A stretch of DNA of 19,416 bases from Bacillota bacterium (GCA_017515765.1 JAFWFF010000124.1:1-19416); one strand, 5' to 3'; positions 1-7,171 are shown, counted from the stretch's first letter. A program made the numbers and translations. Notes: generated by a model from the sequence alone, not told the origin.

Positions 1-1
1 G

Positions 2-379
2 GTGATAGCGGAATCGGCCGAAGCAGCCGCGAAGTACGGAGCGTCAGCCGTTGCGGTACCCCAGGTGGATACCATATTCGAAAGCGCGGACGGCGTTACG
101 GTGGACGCGGTACCTGACCGCAGGAGGCTTTTCGACGCCCAGACCCCGCAGGCATTCATGGTCTTGAAGCTGATAGAGCTTTACGGAGGCCTTTCGGAAG
201 AGGAAAAGGAGATACTGACCGACGGGGCGAAGATATTCGTCACAAAGGGCGAGCCTGTCGGGATAGTCATTGGAGATACAGAGAACATCAAGATCACTTA
301 TCCAGCCGACCTCATAACCGCTGAAGCGATCCTTCAGTCCGGAAGAGGACCCGCGCCGGAGAAAGGAAAGAAAGAATGA
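2..379 (+). CDS. TarI/IspD-family cytidylyltransferase, C-terminal part (5' truncated by window)
   Basis: The visible 125 residues are the C-terminal half of an IspD/TarI-type CTP:polyol-phosphate cytidylyltransferase, which forms a CDP-activated polyol from CTP in the cytoplasm. The family hallmark AQTPQAF lies near residues 47-53. The stretch after it (YGGLSEEEKEILTDG, then KIFVTKG and NIKITYPADL) resembles TarI ribitol-5-phosphate cytidylyltransferases more than MEP cytidylyltransferases, as far as I can judge from memory. Family members are about 230-250 residues, so roughly half, including the N-terminal CTP-binding glycine-rich loop, lies upstream of the window; the GTG at base 2 is an internal codon. 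The stop overlaps the start of the next gene by 4 bases (ATGA), so the two are probably translationally coupled. The exact substrate (ribitol-5-phosphate, another polyol phosphate or MEP) is inferred, not shown. Confidence 0.85.
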   Translation: MIAESAEAAAKYGASAVAVPQVDTIFESADGVTVDAVPDRRRLFDAQTPQAFMVLKLIELYGGLSEEEKEILTDGAKIFVTKGEPVGIVIGDTENIKITYPADLITAEAILQSGRGPAPEKGKKE

Positions 380-1080
380 ACGCAGCACTTATAATAGCCG
401 GGGGATCCGGGAAAAGGATGGGGCATGACATCCCCAAACAGTTCATTAAGATCGAAGGCAAACCGATAATCATCTATACGCTGGAGGCTTTTGAGCAGCA
501 CCCCGGGATCGACGCCATCGAAGTAGTATGTCTCGACGGCTGGCAGGAGATCCTGCTCGCCTATGCCGAGAAATTCGGAATAAGCAAACTGAAATGGGTA
601 GTTACCGGCGGCGGCTTTGCCCAGGAATCGATCAAAAATGGAGTGTTCGGGCTGCGCGACAAGCTCTCTGACGACGATATAGTGATCGTTCACGACGGAA
701 TCCGCCCGATGGTGGACGACGACGTGCTGACCGACGTAATAGTGAAATGCGGGAAGTACGGGAACGCTGTGACTTCGCTTCCCTATAACGAGCAGATCTT
801 TGTAAAGCAGGACGAGGAAACGACCAGGCAGTACATCCCGAGAGACACCTTAAGGCGCGTGCAGACTCCGCAGGCCTACAGATACGGGCTGCTGTACGAC
901 TCGTACAAGCGCGCATTCGAGGAGAAGATCGGCATCTCCGAATCCTCATATACCAATACCATGATGGTGGACTTAGGCGAAACGCTCTATTTCGCAGCAG
1001 GTTCTGACAAGAACATCAAGCTCACGACCCAGGACGACCTGGAACTCTTCCGCGCGCTCATGCGCATCAAAGGAATGTAG
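376..1080 (+). CDS. IspD/TarI-family cytidylyltransferase (second tandem copy)
   Basis: This is a complete 234-residue CTP-dependent nucleotidyltransferase of the IspD/TarI family. The N-terminal glycine-rich CTP loop (residues 8-14, IAGGSGKRMG region) carries the conserved arginine, followed by the PKQF lysine. HDGIRP in the middle is the usual metal/nucleotide loop and QTPQAY is the second family signature. The C-terminal part (NIKLTTQDDLELF) matches the family's dimerisation/substrate end. It is only loosely similar to the preceding cytidylyltransferase, so the two are paralogues rather than a recent duplication. The 4-base overlap upstream and the SDR gene 10 bases downstream place it in a surface-polymer operon, where it probably makes a CDP-linked precursor. 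It could instead be the cell's MEP-pathway IspD; sequence alone does not settle the substrate. Confidence 0.85.
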   Translation: MNAALIIAGGSGKRMGHDIPKQFIKIEGKPIIIYTLEAFEQHPGIDAIEVVCLDGWQEILLAYAEKFGISKLKWVVTGGGFAQESIKNGVFGLRDKLSDDDIVIVHDGIRPMVDDDVLTDVIVKCGKYGNAVTSLPYNEQIFVKQDEETTRQYIPRDTLRRVQTPQAYRYGLLYDSYKRAFEEKIGISESSYTNTMMVDLGETLYFAAGSDKNIKLTTQDDLELFRALMRIKGM

Positions 1081-1085
1081 GGAGG
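1080..1085 (+). promoter_or_regulatory. Ribosome binding site supporting a TTG start
   Basis: GGGAGG lies 5 bases before the TTG at 1091 and overlaps the stop of the upstream cytidylyltransferase. No ATG follows at suitable spacing before the Rossmann domain, so this strong Shine-Dalgarno decides the unusual TTG start. Confidence 0.7.
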
Positions 1086-1090
1086 CAGCG

Positions 1091-2146
1091 TTGAACTTTT
1101 TTGATCAGAAAGACTACATAAAGGATCTGGAGTATATCTGCGCCGGATCCCCGGTCGGGGAACTGGAGGGCTCGAGCGTGCTCATCGCCGGCGCGGGAGG
1201 GCTCATAGCGTCCCAGCTCACCGAAGCGCTCCTTTGGTACGACCTAGCAGCGGAGCACAAGATCCGCGTTACAGCTCTTATGAGGGACCGGAAGAAAGCT
1301 GAGGAACGGTTTGCCGCGCATCTCGGGAAACCGTATTTCTCGCTTCTGATCCAGGACGTCACAGAGCCTGTGAAAGACGAGTCCGTCCGCCCGGACTACA
1401 TAGTCCACGCTGCCTGCAGCGCCCATCCCATTGCATATGCTGAGGACCCTGTGGGCGTAATGCGCGCGAACTTCCTGGGCACTGACAACCTGATGAAGCT
1501 CGCCGTGCGGAGCGGGAGCCGCGGTTTCCTGCTCGTCTCTTCCTCAGAGGTCTACGGAGAGGACTCTTCCGTGACCGAGTGGAAGGAAGACATGAGCGGG
1601 CATACCGACCCGGTGAATCCCAGAAATTGCTACGGAGAGAGCAAAAGAGCCGCTGAAGCGCTTTGCTCATCCTACTCAAAACAATACGGGATAAGGACCG
1701 TGTCGGTAAGGCCGGGACACGTCTACGGGCCCGCGATGACCAGGACCAATAGCCGCGCGGACGCCCAGTTCTTCAGAAACGCTCTCGCGGGGGAGAATAT
1801 CCTGATGAAGAGCCCCGGGCTCCAGATGAGGTCCTACCAGTATTCCGCGGACACCGTATGCGGCATACTGACAGCCCTGGTGCGCGGCGAGAGCATGAAC
1901 GCGTACAACATCGCGAACCCCGCGTCAAACGTCACCATTAGAGATTTTGCCGAAGCCATCGCGCGGGAAGCGGGAGTGGAGATCGAGTTCAGCGATCCGG
2001 ACTTCCGCGAGAAGAGCGGTTACTCCCTGATGAGCAGAAGCGTTCTGAACATCGACAAACTCAGGAGCCTCGGATGGGAACCGGGGATCGGGCTTGAAGA
2101 GGGAGTGAGGCGCACCGCGGCTATCCTGAAAGGGTGTGGATACTGA
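1091..2146 (+). CDS. NAD-dependent epimerase/dehydratase (extended SDR)
   Basis: This 351-residue protein has the fold signature of extended short-chain dehydrogenases acting on nucleotide sugars. The Rossmann glycine motif GAGGLIA is at residues 34-40, after an unusually long (about 30-residue) N-terminal lead-in. The catalytic SSSEVYGE serine region is followed by the active-site Tyr181-xxx-Lys185 pair (YGESK), and RPGHVYGP then marks the substrate-binding loop. The C-terminal half (YNIANPASNVTIRDFAEAI) is typical of NDP-sugar epimerases, dehydratases and UDP-glucuronate decarboxylase relatives. Translation starts at TTG behind a good Shine-Dalgarno. It lies between cytidylyltransferases and a glycosyltransferase, so it probably shapes a nucleotide-activated sugar for the surface polymer. 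The exact reaction (4-epimerisation, 4,6-dehydration or other) cannot be read from sequence. Confidence 0.88.
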   Translation: MNFFDQKDYIKDLEYICAGSPVGELEGSSVLIAGAGGLIASQLTEALLWYDLAAEHKIRVTALMRDRKKAEERFAAHLGKPYFSLLIQDVTEPVKDESVRPDYIVHAACSAHPIAYAEDPVGVMRANFLGTDNLMKLAVRSGSRGFLLVSSSEVYGEDSSVTEWKEDMSGHTDPVNPRNCYGESKRAAEALCSSYSKQYGIRTVSVRPGHVYGPAMTRTNSRADAQFFRNALAGENILMKSPGLQMRSYQYSADTVCGILTALVRGESMNAYNIANPASNVTIRDFAEAIAREAGVEIEFSDPDFREKSGYSLMSRSVLNIDKLRSLGWEPGIGLEEGVRRTAAILKGCGY

Positions 2147-2147
2147 A

Positions 2148-3854
2148 ATGAGACCGAAGATAAGCGTCATAGTGCCTGTTTACAACGTGGAAGACTATCT
2201 GGTCGGAATGCTGAAGGACGTGGAGAACCAGACTTTCCGCGACTTTGAGGTGCTGATGGTGGACGACGGGAGCACGGACCTGTCCGGAGAGATAATCGAC
2301 GAGTTCGCCAGGATGGATACGCGCTTCAGAGCGTTCCACCAGGAGAACAAAGGCGCCGCTGAAGCCAGAAATCTCGGCATAGACGAGGCTTTGGGCGACT
2401 ATGCGGTATTCTGGGACGGAGACGACAGCGTCCCGAAGAATGCCCTTGAGAAGCTCTACAAAGCCGCTGTGCGCGAGAATGCCGACATGGTGGTCGGGAT
2501 AATGCAGATGGACCATCTGGGCGAGAGAAACATCACCGTGACAAAGCAGCTTGCCCGTCAGAAAGTGATCCCCCGCACGGATATCCACTTCATAAACGCT
2601 CTTTCCTGCGGCTGCAAGATGTTCAGGCTCGGATTCATAAGGGAAGAGGGGCTCCGTTTCGAGAGCATCAAGCATTCCGAAGACGGGGTATTCACCTATA
2701 AGTCGGTACGCAGGGCAGGGAAGATAGCAGGATGCGATTCCATCGTCTACACGTACGTCATAAGGCCGTTCTGGGGGAATACCTCTGCGACACAGGTGAT
2801 AGACCGCGAATACCTTGAAGAACTGTTCAGGTCGCACGACCGCATCACGGAGGAAGCGCTAGGCATCGCCAAAGAGATGACCAAAATTGAGGCGGAGAGA
2901 TATATCTCCAGGCTTTTCGTCAGATTCCTCAACGTAGAGATGCTCGGAGGCTTCTACAGGCGCCTCTGGCGTTCGGAGGAGGATATAGTCCCCGTCATTG
3001 CGGATCGGATGGAGAAGCTTAAGGATTTCATCCTGCCGGACGACATGAGCTCACTTATCAAAGCGAATTCCGACATCTTCCGCTGCGGCAGGCTGCTCAC
3101 GAGGGAGGAGCTCCTGGACGAGGCGGAAGTCAATGTCCTGATGAGCGGCAAGGCTCTCGGAAGCGGTACTCTTCCTTTACTTAAGAGCCTGCTCAACCAG
3201 ACCATGCCGAAATTCCGCATCATCATGGACGAGGATGCACGCGCGGAGCTTCCGGCTGATGCGGCTCTTCCTTTCAACGCGGAGGTCGTTCCCGGAGCCG
3301 GCTGCCTTACGGATCTCGTGCGCAAGGCAAGAGGAGAATACGTATACATATGCGAGCCGGGCATTTTCCCGGGAAAGGACAGCTTCCGCAAGCTTATCAA
3401 AGCGGCTTCGGAAACCCGCGACGTTTTCTGCGCTTCTGCCATGATAAGGGACTACAACGGGAGGAATTACAGCGTTTCGCCCGAGATGAGCGGACAGTAC
3501 GGGCCTCTCGGAAAGAGCACGCTGTACGGAAAACTCGACAAAAACTACGGAAACAAGCTGTTCCACAGATCGGACCTGGCGGGGAATCCCGGAAGCGCAG
3601 AACAGATCGCTGCCGGAGAACCGCCTGTCAACTATAATATTTTGCCGTCAACCAGAACGAGAGACGGTTCTTTCATAAGGAACACGAGAGGATCGCGCGC
3701 AGGGGGAGGAAGGGCTTACCGCACTGACCTTCTCCCGATAGGCAGCATCCTTAACAGGGCTTCCGCGGGAGCCGTCGAGATAGCCAAGAAAAGGATCTCG
3801 AGCGAAGACGCCGCAAAGATCCTCCGCGTTTTCGGAAAGAAGCTGGAAAAGTAG
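2148..3854 (+). CDS. Family 2 glycosyltransferase with a second, degenerate GT-like domain
   Basis: The N-terminal domain is a classic GT2 (GT-A fold) glycosyltransferase: SVIVPVYN at residues 6-13, VDDGSTD around 39-45, and the metal-binding DGDD at 90-93 (WDGDDS). It transfers a sugar from a nucleotide donor at the cytoplasmic membrane face. From about residue 325 a second region (EAEVNVLMSGKALG, then SLLNQTM and ARGEYVYICEPGIF) imitates the start and DxD region of a GT-A domain but lacks a clear DDGS or DxD, so it is probably non-catalytic. The 568-residue length is about twice a single GT2 domain, and the tail is basic. The start is taken as the ATG 1 base after the SDR stop, preceded by an AAAGGGTG element; a GTG 12 bases earlier is possible. 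Acceptor and donor are unknown. Confidence 0.85.
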   Translation: MRPKISVIVPVYNVEDYLVGMLKDVENQTFRDFEVLMVDDGSTDLSGEIIDEFARMDTRFRAFHQENKGAAEARNLGIDEALGDYAVFWDGDDSVPKNALEKLYKAAVRENADMVVGIMQMDHLGERNITVTKQLARQKVIPRTDIHFINALSCGCKMFRLGFIREEGLRFESIKHSEDGVFTYKSVRRAGKIAGCDSIVYTYVIRPFWGNTSATQVIDREYLEELFRSHDRITEEALGIAKEMTKIEAERYISRLFVRFLNVEMLGGFYRRLWRSEEDIVPVIADRMEKLKDFILPDDMSSLIKANSDIFRCGRLLTREELLDEAEVNVLMSGKALGSGTLPLLKSLLNQTMPKFRIIMDEDARAELPADAALPFNAEVVPGAGCLTDLVRKARGEYVYICEPGIFPGKDSFRKLIKAASETRDVFCASAMIRDYNGRNYSVSPEMSGQYGPLGKSTLYGKLDKNYGNKLFHRSDLAGNPGSAEQIAAGEPPVNYNILPSTRTRDGSFIRNTRGSRAGGGRAYRTDLLPIGSILNRASAGAVEIAKKRISSEDAAKILRVFGKKLEK

Positions 3855-4982
3855 ATGAATGTGCTGATCAGTGCCGCCAAGGCCGTCCTGAACCTCATAT
3901 TTGCCGTTTTCAAGCTTTTTCCCGTCAGGGACAAGGTAACTTTGATCAGCCGTCAAAGCGACGCTGTAACGCTTGATTTTGCGCTTCTGGACGCCGCGAT
4001 CAAAGAGGAGAGCCCCGCGACCGCGACCGTCATCCTCTGCCGCACGATGGGCAGGGGGACAGGCGGAAAGATCGCGTACTGCTTCCATATGCTCAGGCAG
4101 ATGTATCACATAGCGACTTCCCGCCGGGTAGTTCTGGACTCCTACTGCATCGCCGTGAGCAATCTGAGGATGCGACCGGAGACCGTCGTTTTCCAGATCT
4201 GGCACGCCATCGGGCTCATGAAGAAGTTCGGGCTCAGCATCGCAGGAAATGGCGGAGAAGGCAGGGACATAAAGCTTGCGGACGCTCTCAACATGCACAG
4301 GAACTACGACCGCATCATGGTGAACAGCGAGATCGCGATCCCGGCTTTTTCAGAGGCTTTCGGCTATCCTGCAGACCGTTTCTTCATCGGTTCGCTCCCC
4401 AGGGTCGACCTGATAACGTCTGAGAGGTACAGGGAAGAGAAAGCAAAGGAGATCCTGGCGCGCTATCCGGAGATAAGGCGCGCCAGGGAGGAAGGCCGCA
4501 CGGTCGCGGTCTACGCGCCAACCTTCAGGGTCGGCCGCGATATCTCGGGATATATCGAGGAACTGTCCGAAGCGCTCGACCGGAACGGGACGCTCCTTAT
4601 AGTTAAGAAACACCCCATCATGGAAGTCCCCGACGTGAAGGGGAGCATGATAGTCGACACGGATTTCTCCACCATGGAGATGCTTTGCGCAGCGGACGTC
4701 GTCATCTGCGACTATTCAGCGGTGGTCTTCGAGGCCGCGCTCATGGGCAAAAAGCTGCTCTTCTATGCCTTTGATCTCGACGAATACAAAGGCAGGCGCG
4801 ATTTCTACATAGATTACGCAGCCGAAGTCCCCGGAGAGATCTGCAGGACAGGGGAAGAGGCGGCCGCGGTCATCGCGGATGACCGTTTTGATCCCGCGCG
4901 CGTCCGCGGATTCGCCGAAAAATACGTGACCGTGAGGCACGACGCGTCAAAGCTCCTGGCGGAGCGCATCCTGGAAGGCTGA
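3855..4982 (+). CDS. CDP-glycerol glycerophosphotransferase family protein (teichoic-acid-type polymerase/primase)
   Basis: This 375-residue protein belongs to the TagB/TagF/TarL-like family, which moves a polyol phosphate (often glycerol phosphate) from its CDP donor to a membrane-linked acceptor. WHAIG at residues 116-120 holds the first conserved histidine (117), and VKKHPIM holds the second (His253), corresponding to the two catalytic/donor-binding histidines of TagF. The stretch DTDFSTMEMLCAADVVICDYSAVV is cut by the conserved acidic-serine donor-binding residues (DYS near 281). A hydrophobic N-terminus (about residues 5-22) could make a membrane association. The ATG follows the glycosyltransferase stop directly, so the two are cotranscribed. 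It is the last gene of the cluster and the best evidence that the product is a phosphodiester-linked polymer. The polyol transferred is unknown; the TarI-like genes would suit ribitol, the family also uses glycerol. Confidence 0.87.
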   Translation: MNVLISAAKAVLNLIFAVFKLFPVRDKVTLISRQSDAVTLDFALLDAAIKEESPATATVILCRTMGRGTGGKIAYCFHMLRQMYHIATSRRVVLDSYCIAVSNLRMRPETVVFQIWHAIGLMKKFGLSIAGNGGEGRDIKLADALNMHRNYDRIMVNSEIAIPAFSEAFGYPADRFFIGSLPRVDLITSERYREEKAKEILARYPEIRRAREEGRTVAVYAPTFRVGRDISGYIEELSEALDRNGTLLIVKKHPIMEVPDVKGSMIVDTDFSTMEMLCAADVVICDYSAVVFEAALMGKKLLFYAFDLDEYKGRRDFYIDYAAEVPGEICRTGEEAAAVIADDRFDPARVRGFAEKYVTVRHDASKLLAERILEG

Positions 4983-5029
4983 AACGCCTGTCAAAAAACA
5001 GGCTGCCGCGCGCGCAAAGATATGGTGAC

Positions 5030-5040
5030 GGTACTGTACC
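5030..5040 (+). repeat. Short perfect palindrome at the -35 position of the pyrH promoter
   Basis: GGTAC-T-GTACC is an odd-length perfect inverted repeat that covers the place where a -35 element would sit relative to the TATAAT at 5058. It could be an operator or chance. Confidence 0.4.
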
Positions 5041-5063
5041 TCTTGCGCAATATATGGTATAAT
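5035..5063 (+). promoter_or_regulatory. Extended -10 promoter of the pyrH-polC operon
   Basis: A consensus TATAAT (5058-5063) is preceded by TGG (5055-5057), giving the TGn extended -10 form used by the main sigma factor. The -35 (TGTACC, 17-base spacer) is poor, as is usual for extended -10 promoters. Transcription would start near 5070, leaving a leader of about 34 bases before pyrH. Confidence 0.75.
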
Positions 5064-5093
5064 CTATCGGAATTTGTTTTGAATGTCGATCGC

Positions 5094-5099
5094 GAGGTG
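5094..5099 (+). promoter_or_regulatory. Ribosome binding site deciding the pyrH start
   Basis: GAGGTG ends 4 bases before the ATG at 5104. The in-frame ATG at 5083 has no such element and would lie only about 13 bases from the predicted transcription start, so 5104 is preferred. Confidence 0.65.
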
Positions 5100-5103
5100 C
5101 AGT

Positions 5104-5808
5104 ATGGAACCAAAGTATAAGAGAGTCCTTCTTAAAGTCAGCGGCGAAGCTCTTGCAGGAGAGCAGAAGTTCGGTATCAGCGATGAGATGACCAACGCTG
5201 TGGCGGAGCAGATCAAAGAGGTCCACGACCTCGGGGTCGAGATCGCGATCGTGGTGGGCGGCGGCAACTTCTGGAGAGGAAGGAGCAGCGAGAACATGGA
5301 CCGCGCCACAGCTGACTATATGGGAATGCTCGCCACCGTGATCAACGCGCTCGCCCTTCAGTCCGCCCTTCTCAACAAGGGAGTCAAGGCCAGGGTCCAG
5401 ACGGCGATCGAGATGAGAGAGATCGCGGAGCCCTATGCCAGGATGAAGGCGATAAGCCGCCTGGAGCATAAGGACGTGGTCATATTCGGAGCAGGCACAG
5501 GCAACCCGTTCTTCTCCACGGATACCACGGCGGCGCTCAGAGCTCTCGAGATGGACGCGGAGGTGATCCTCCTGGCAAAGAACGTCGACGCGGTGTATTC
5601 AGACGATCCGGACACGAATCCGGACGCGGTGAGATACGATACGCTGACCCATATGGAAGTACTGGAGAAGAATCTTAAAGTCATGGACCTTACAGCAGCC
5701 ACGCTGTGCAGGGACAACAACATAGCCATTCACGTTTTCGGTATCTCCGGCGAAGGCAACATCATGAAGGCTGTCTGCGGCGAGAAGATCGGAACCATCA
5801 TCAAATAG
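5104..5808 (+). CDS. pyrH: UMP kinase
   Basis: This cytoplasmic hexameric enzyme phosphorylates UMP to UDP with ATP, feeding all pyrimidine nucleotides, including the CTP used by the neighbouring cytidylyltransferases. The 234-residue length is normal for bacterial PyrH. It shows the amino-acid-kinase fold: KVSGEAL at residues 11-17, the glycine-rich GGGNFWRG at 52-59, GAGTGNPFFSTDT for the UMP/ATP site, and LLAKNVDAVYSDDP toward the C-terminus. The start at 5104 gives the usual short N-terminus before KVSGEAL. It heads a large operon and is followed 13 bases later by frr, the near-universal bacterial order. In many Firmicutes rpsB and tsf precede it; here a surface-polymer gene does, and pyrH has its own promoter. 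Confidence 0.97.
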   Translation: MEPKYKRVLLKVSGEALAGEQKFGISDEMTNAVAEQIKEVHDLGVEIAIVVGGGNFWRGRSSENMDRATADYMGMLATVINALALQSALLNKGVKARVQTAIEMREIAEPYARMKAISRLEHKDVVIFGAGTGNPFFSTDTTAALRALEMDAEVILLAKNVDAVYSDDPDTNPDAVRYDTLTHMEVLEKNLKVMDLTAATLCRDNNIAIHVFGISGEGNIMKAVCGEKIGTIIK

Positions 5809-5810
5809 CA

Positions 5811-5816
5811 AGGAGG
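5811..5816 (+). promoter_or_regulatory. Strong ribosome binding site of frr
   Basis: AGGAGG lies 5 bases before the ATG at 5822, in the 13-base gap after pyrH. It is the best Shine-Dalgarno in the operon and fits a highly expressed translation factor. Confidence 0.75.
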
Positions 5817-5821
5817 GTGTC

Positions 5822-6370
5822 ATGAGCAATAAGAGTTTGGAAGAAAGAATAAGCAAGAGCAAAGACGTGCTTCGCTCGGATCTGAATACGGTGAGAGCCG
5901 GCAGAGCGAATGCCGCTCTTCTTGACAAGGTCATGGTGGATTATTACGGAATGCCCACTCCGCTTAAGAGCATCGCCAACATATCCACGCCGGATCCCAG
6001 GACTTTGATGATCATGCCTTTTGATCCGAAGTCCATCACGGATATCGAGAAGGGCATCAACAAGGCTGACATAGGCATCAACCCGTCCAACGACGGAAAA
6101 TGCATCCGCCTGGTCATCCCACAGCTCACGGAAGAGCGCAGAGTCGAACTGACCAAGACCATCAAGAAGATGGGCGAGGAGACAAAGGTCGCAGTCAGAA
6201 ACCTCAGAAGAGACGTTATCGACAAGTTCAAAAAACAGCAGAAGGCCGGAGAGATCTCCGAGGACGAGCTGAAGGGCGAGCTTGAGGACGTCGAGAAGAT
6301 CATCGAAGCCGCGATCAAAGATATCGACAAGATCGTTGCCGAAAAGGAAAAGGAAGTCATGGAAGTCTGA
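5822..6370 (+). CDS. frr: Ribosome recycling factor
   Basis: This protein splits post-termination ribosomes together with EF-G. It has 182 residues, against about 185 for the family. The N-terminal helix ends in DLNTVRAGRANAALLD, the conserved hinge region. The beta-rich domain II follows with YYGMPTPLKSIANIS and DPRTLMIMPFD, and the C-terminal helices of domain I hold LTEERRVEL and the charged stretch that includes VAVRNLRRD. No key region is missing. It lies directly after pyrH and is expected to be cotranscribed. A terminator-like hairpin after it may make frr and pyrH more abundant than the downstream envelope genes. Confidence 0.97.
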   Translation: MSNKSLEERISKSKDVLRSDLNTVRAGRANAALLDKVMVDYYGMPTPLKSIANISTPDPRTLMIMPFDPKSITDIEKGINKADIGINPSNDGKCIRLVIPQLTEERRVELTKTIKKMGEETKVAVRNLRRDVIDKFKKQQKAGEISEDELKGELEDVEKIIEAAIKDIDKIVAEKEKEVMEV

Positions 6371-6392
6371 AAAGGCTCCGGCTTTTCTTCCG

Positions 6393-6426
6393 GCTGTCGC
6401 GCTTACGGCGCGATAGCTTTGTATTT
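6393..6426 (+). terminator. Terminator-like hairpin between frr and uppS (possible partial terminator)
   Basis: Bases 6393-6402 and 6408-6417 form a 10-bp stem (GCTGTCGCGC with GCGCGATAGC, one G-U pair) around a 5-base loop, followed at once by TTTGTATTT. This has the form of an intrinsic terminator with an imperfect U-tract. As the operon goes on, it probably works as a partial terminator or attenuator. It ends just before the uppS ribosome binding site (GAGAGGA, 6427-6433). Confidence 0.55.
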
Positions 6427-6439
6427 GAGAGGACGATAA

Positions 6440-7171
6440 ATGTACGAAGAACTTAAGAAGGCCAAATTACCGGTCCACGTAGCTATCATAATGGACGGTA
6501 ACGGCAGATGGGCATCCGCGAGGAAGCGCCCGAGGCTTGCAGGGCACAACGCCGGAATGAAGGCCATGACAGAGATAGTCAGGGCAGCCTCCGATATGGG
6601 GATAAAGTATCTCACCGTCTACGCTTTCTCCACGGAGAACTGGAAAAGATCCGTTGAGGAGGTCGGCGGGATCTTTGATCTCCTGGTGAAATACGTCGCC
6701 AAGGAGCTTCAGGAACTTAAGGACAACAACGTCCGCGTGCGCGTCCTGGGAGACTACAGCGTCATTCCGGAAGCCGCCAGGAAGAGCCTGGAGCTCACCC
6801 TCGCGGAGACCGAGGCCAATACAGGGATGCAGTTCAACATAGCGCTGAATTACGGCAGCCGCGCCGAGATAGTCCGCGCAGTGAACGCTTTGATCAGGGA
6901 ACGCGAGGAGAGCGGATTCCGCGCGCAGATAACGGAGGAGATGATCTCGAAGCATCTCTATACCGGCCGGGAGAACGGAAACATTCCCGATCCGGACCTT
7001 ATCATAAGGACCAGCGGAGAGGAGCGCATAAGCAATTTCCTCCTCTGGCAGTGCGCATACAGCGAATTCGCCTTTACCGACACTCTCTGGCCGGACTTCA
7101 CTCCGGAGATGCTGAAGGACATCATACTTGAATACGGGAAGCGCGACAGGCGCTTCGGAGGAAGAAAATGA
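6440..7171 (+). CDS. uppS: Undecaprenyl diphosphate synthase (cis-prenyltransferase)
   Basis: This enzyme condenses isopentenyl diphosphates onto farnesyl diphosphate in cis to make the C55 lipid carrier for peptidoglycan and wall polymers. In its 243 residues it shows the family signatures in order: IIMDGNGRWA with the catalytic Asp19, AFSTENWKR, LNYGSRAEIV, and DLIIRTSGEERISNF followed by LWQCAYSEF and LWPDF. The length and motif spacing are normal. A Shine-Dalgarno (GAGAGGA) precedes the ATG by 6 bases. The stop overlaps the cdsA start by 4 bases. Its product links the MEP genes of this operon (dxr, ispG) with the surface-polymer cluster upstream, because TarI/TagF-type polymers are built on this carrier. 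Confidence 0.97.
   Translation: MYEELKKAKLPVHVAIIMDGNGRWASARKRPRLAGHNAGMKAMTEIVRAASDMGIKYLTVYAFSTENWKRSVEEVGGIFDLLVKYVAKELQELKDNNVRVRVLGDYSVIPEAARKSLELTLAETEANTGMQFNIALNYGSRAEIVRAVNALIREREESGFRAQITEEMISKHLYTGRENGNIPDPDLIIRTSGEERISNFLLWQCAYSEFAFTDTLWPDFTPEMLKDIILEYGKRDRRFGGRK

Noticed and set aside
2136..2147. GTG start for the GT2 gene overlapping the SDR stop
   Set aside because: The ATG at 2148 has better spacing to AAAGGGTG and gives the usual short lead into SVIVPVYN; the GTG is kept only as an alternative.
2121..2837. Minus-strand open frame (238 codons) opposite the GT2 gene
   Set aside because: It lies across the GT2 catalytic motifs, has no ribosome binding site I can see, and its translation is not family-like.
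4986..5003. Hairpin GCCTGT/ACAGGC after the TagF-like gene
   Set aside because: The 6-bp stem is short and no T-tract follows on the plus strand, so I do not call it a terminator of the polymer cluster.
5083..5103. Upstream in-frame ATG for pyrH
   Set aside because: It would leave only about 13 bases of leader and has no Shine-Dalgarno, while 5104 has GAGGTG and gives the normal PyrH N-terminus.
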